A stretch of 64,000 bases of DNA from contig NZ_JYKS01000011.1 of the NCBI RefSeq assembly GCF_000935045.1, positions 168,805 through 232,804 on the forward strand. The letters run 5' to 3'. Both the position numbers and the translations under genes were made by a program. The notes under the pieces are model-generated. The model did no database searches. It worked only from the letters and a program-made list of their open reading frames with translations, and had not been told where the DNA came from. Below, in pieces: positions 61,610 to 64,000 of the stretch; position 1 is the stretch's first letter; the number at the start of each line of letters is the position of its first letter. This stretch comes from Pseudomonas sp. 10-1B. Its GTDB lineage: Bacteria; Pseudomonadota; Gammaproteobacteria; Pseudomonadales; Pseudomonadaceae.

Positions 61610-61894
61610 TATCCAATGCACCTCCAAGGGCCAGTAGACCCTATTGTTCAGATACTGCGCTTGCGTCAATACCTCGGCGCAATTTGTTCGAGACTGGTCG
61701 AAACATCAGGAAATTGGTACGTCGCTCAAGTGCTCAACGAAATAACTTATTCAAGATAAATTCTCTTACCGCATATGCTGTTGGTTTTTTGACGATTCCA
61801 GCGGGATGGATAGTTATTCTTGATTGGCACAAACAGCCTGAGACGTTTAAATCAATCCAGTCACTAGTAATTATATTGATTTGGCGGGACTGGT

Positions 61895-62332
61895 ATGCGA
61901 GTCATCACTGCTCTCTGTACTATCGTCGCATTATGTGTTTCGACCTCCGGGCTGACCAAGGAGACGAGAGATGAAGCTGCCATAATTGCAGATTGCAAAG
62001 ATTCCGTTAAGTTCTCCGAATTTGTAGACTGTGGCTGTTTTGCTAAGGAGTATTTGAGCGCACAGGCTGAACTTGATGGCGACGGAAACTCCGGCCTGCT
62101 TTATGATCGACTAACTCTGATTAAACGGGTGTGCCCTAATAATGCTGGATTAGAACAATACGCCAAGAAGAAATGTGTGGAACACACGAATTACTATGCT
62201 GCAGGCTCAAATAATGGTGCGACGTGTGATTGCGTGGCGAATAAGTTTGTTGAATCTTACCTGGGAGATAAAAAGCTAAATTATAGGAATTCCGACAGGC
62301 TGATCTACGCTCATCTTAAGCGTTGTAAATAG
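61895..62332 (+). CDS. Exported cysteine-rich protein, unknown function
   Basis: A 145-residue protein with a short N-terminal hydrophobic segment (VITALCTIVALCVSTSGL) that looks like a signal peptide. Eight cysteines follow in the mature part (IIADCKDS, VDCGCFAK, RVCPN, KKCVEH, ATCDCVANK, LKRC), suggesting disulfides in the periplasm. The codons are AT-rich compared with the rest of the window. It lies 36 bp before another exported unknown protein on the same strand, so they may form an operon. I recognise no family. Confidence 0.7.
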   Translation: MRVITALCTIVALCVSTSGLTKETRDEAAIIADCKDSVKFSEFVDCGCFAKEYLSAQAELDGDGNSGLLYDRLTLIKRVCPNNAGLEQYAKKKCVEHTNYYAAGSNNGATCDCVANKFVESYLGDKKLNYRNSDRLIYAHLKRCK

Positions 62333-62368
62333 CTTTGAAGCGCTGACAGAGGGCGAAAGAGGTGTTAT

Positions 62369-62953
62369 ATGGCTTACTTTACACACAAAGCTATTCTTCT
62401 TGTCGTCATGCTGATTGGAAGTGCTGAGGCTTTGGCTATGCCAGAGCAACGCCTAAAGCTCTTGGCGTCCAATACTGGCGTTCTAGAAAAATGTGGTGAC
62501 CCGGATATATGGCGTCCCAAAATTTTTTCGATGACAGCCGCCACGATGTCACAAGCAGAAACTGATCGGCTCATGCAGCTCTATGATGAACTGAAAGTGA
62601 AGTTTGGAAATGGAGTAAGCAAGGGCAGTAGTGCTTGTACGTCCCGTGAGGCACGACGCCAGGATGTTGAGAGATATCTTAAAGGGTATTCCAATGAGCT
62701 TTCTCAAAGCCAAAAAAGTAAGAAAGCTGCAACAACGGGAGGGTTAGGTACCATTCCAACATCACCTACACCTCTTCCTCCGGGGGCTATTGGTGGTAAG
62801 ACCATACCGGTTAATGTCGGGGGGAAAGCTCCCACCTCGCAAACGGAAAACCAAGAGGTTAATATTGATATTCCCGGTGTTGGTGGCGTAAAAATGAAAG
62901 TCCCCAAAATCTCCATCGGCATATTTGGAAATGAGTCCAACGACAACGATTAA
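62369..62953 (+). CDS. Exported low-complexity protein, unknown function
   Basis: A 194-residue protein with a signal peptide (AILLVVMLIGSAEALAMPEQ), then a helical part with two cysteines (VLEKCGDPDIW, SSACTSRE). A Pro/Gly/Thr-rich linker follows (TSPTPLPPGAIGGKTIPVNV). The short repetitive C-terminus contains VNIDIPGVGGVKMKVPKISI. AGAGG precedes the ATG. AT-rich, like its upstream partner. No family recognised. It ends 40 bp before the IS5 element. Confidence 0.7.
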   Translation: MAYFTHKAILLVVMLIGSAEALAMPEQRLKLLASNTGVLEKCGDPDIWRPKIFSMTAATMSQAETDRLMQLYDELKVKFGNGVSKGSSACTSREARRQDVERYLKGYSNELSQSQKSKKAATTGGLGTIPTSPTPLPPGAIGGKTIPVNVGGKAPTSQTENQEVNIDIPGVGGVKMKVPKISIGIFGNESNDND

Positions 62954-62993
62954 CGAATGTTGATCCGCTGTACTGAGAGCGGGGTATACTCTA

Positions 62994-63938
62994 GGCTCTG
63001 TACGAAATCCCGAGAAACCCAATTGACGCCCCTTGAACGCTGAGATTTTGTAGAGTCACCCGCCATCAACGGAAAGGAATTCTGTGATGGCAAAGCGTTA
63101 CGAACTCTCGGACGAGGCTTGGGATGTGGTCTCCGATCTGTTCATCGAAACCCACGGTCGGGGGCGGCCTCGCTTGAACGACCGACTGATGCTTGATGGT
63201 GTGCTCTGGGTGCTCTGCTCCGGTGCTGCGTGGCGAGATATGCCGGAGCGCTTTGGCCCGTGGTCAACGGTGTATCAACGGTTTCGGGGCTGGCGAAATC
63301 AGGGGGCGTTCGATCAGATGCTCAAACGCTTGCACCTGAGGTTGAATGAAAAAGGCTTGATCGATTTGCAAACCTGGATGATCGACTCAACCGCAGTACG
63401 CGCAACCCGAGCCTCATCTGGCGCTCGGAAAAAGGGGGCCTGACGAACCTGCCGATCACGCTCTAGGCCGCAGTCGCGGTGGCCTGACGACCAAAATCCA
63501 CATGCTCTGCGACGCCAACGGGATACCGTTGCGCTTCCTCCTCTCTGGCGGTCAAGCCAGTGATATCAGATATGCCCAACCATTGCTGGACGAGGTCAGC
63601 ATTCCGTCGAGCCAACGTGGCCGCCCGCGCAAGCGCTGTAAATGGCTGCTTGCCGACAAGGGCTACGACGCCGAAGCGCTACGCCGCTACTGCGACCAAT
63701 ATCGAATGCAACCCGTCATCCCGCAACGCTCGATGAAGCGCAAACCAAGCCAGGCTTGCCCAGGCTGTTTGATCGGCCCAAGTATCGACAGCGTAATATC
63801 ATCGAGCGCATGTTTGGTTGGCTGAAAGAGAACCGCCGCATCGTGACACGCTTCGACAAACTCGCGAAAAGCTATGCCGCTATGGTCTCTCTGGCTTGTT
63901 CCATGCGGTGTTTGCGACATCTCTTTTCGTACAGAGCC
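62994..63938 (+). mobile_element. IS5-family insertion sequence (945 bp)
   Basis: The ends GGCTCTGTACGAAA and TTTCGTACAGAGCC form terminal inverted repeats, and both are flanked by TA, the expected short target duplication for the IS427-type subgroup. The element contains one transposase gene, which is frameshifted. Its length is normal for an intact IS5-family element. Confidence 0.88.
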
Positions 63939-63941
63939 TAG
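63087..63941 (+). pseudogene. IS5-family transposase, two frameshifts
   Basis: The first frame (63087-63443) gives DEAWDVVSDLFIETHGRGRP, LCSGAAWRDMPERFGPWSTV and the first catalytic Asp in WMIDSTAVRATRA. The reading then moves +1 near the A5G5 run at 63430-63438 to GPDEPADHALGRSRGGLTTK and LLADKGYDAEALRRYC. A second shift near 63745 leads to GLPRLFDRPKYRQRNIIERM, FGWLKENRR and YRA-stop. The first shift could be programmed, as in some IS5 relatives; the second is a one-base loss, so the copy is probably inactive. The stop codon is completed by target DNA. Confidence 0.82.
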
Positions 63942-64000
63942 TGTGGTGTTTCACAAATACCGCTGAAAATCTGAGCTAGGCTCTGTAGAAGCCAACTCTC

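Larger units (their letters stand above)
61100..61894. other. Gene-free spacer with hairpin and terminator
   Basis: No convincing coding sequence in about 800 bp. It holds a strong hairpin (61455-61490) and an intrinsic terminator (61577-61609). From about 61740 it becomes AT-rich, continuing into the next two genes, which marks a composition change. Confidence 0.6.

Overview
This 64 kb window looks like chromosome from a Pseudomonas, probably close to the P. putida group. The evidence is high GC, OprD-type porins, Pseudomonas REP doublets (arms of the GTGGGAGCGGGC type), the narKGHJI gene order and a FecI/FecR/TonB receptor unit. It is a mosaic of accessory catabolic and respiratory modules separated by REP and IS debris. 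I saw no rRNA, tRNA, CRISPR array or replication origin.

Region 1 (1-11.9 kb) is a CoA-dependent catabolic module. It has an acyl-CoA dehydrogenase (cut by the window edge), an AMP-dependent acyl-CoA ligase, a LysR regulator and a divergent block: NylB/class-C-type serine hydrolase, DUF1302 and DUF1329 envelope proteins, a YCF48-like propeller and an RND/MMPL exporter. Uptake or handling of a hydrophobic ester or acid is the likely theme.

Region 2 (12.0-25.4 kb) starts with an IS21 istB remnant, a REP-type repeat, a decayed Tde1/Tdi1-like toxin-immunity pair and an SRAP paralogue with a degraded active site. The complete nitrate-respiration operon narK(fused)-GHJI plus a parvulin follows. 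A nearly identical ~165 bp repeat lies inverted at both ends of this block.

Region 3 (25.4-31.3 kb) has a LysR regulator divergent from a betaine/proline/histidine-type ABC importer. The importer leads into a histidine ammonia-lyase-like protein that precisely lacks the Ala-Ser-Gly tripeptide forming the MIO cofactor and also lacks the catalytic Tyr.

Region 4 (31.3-55.6 kb) is a large carboxylate and acid-sugar region. Its first part has a solute-binding-like protein, OprD, MFS, lactonase, aconitase, LysR, a CitMHS carrier, an SDR and an Asp/Glu racemase-like enzyme. Its second part has a double-wHTH GntR regulator, an RraA-like enzyme, an isopropylmalate/tartrate-dehydrogenase-family enzyme, an OtnK-like kinase, an OtnC-like aldolase/decarboxylase, an AbrB-type membrane protein, a second double-wHTH GntR and a second OprD. 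It ends with pyruvate kinase, triose-phosphate isomerase, GapN and a truncated phosphoglycerate mutase. The simplest reading is conversion of a C4 acid sugar to dihydroxyacetone phosphate, with a dedicated lower-glycolysis set to consume it.

Region 5 (55.6-64 kb) has a Fur-controlled ECF sigma/anti-sigma/TonB siderophore receptor unit, two peptidoglycan hydrolases (N-acetylmuramidase and M15 peptidase), a strong hairpin and a terminator, two AT-rich genes for exported proteins of unknown function and a frameshifted IS5-family element.

Functions are assigned by reading motifs by eye. No database search was possible, so family names are recognition calls and substrate assignments are inference.
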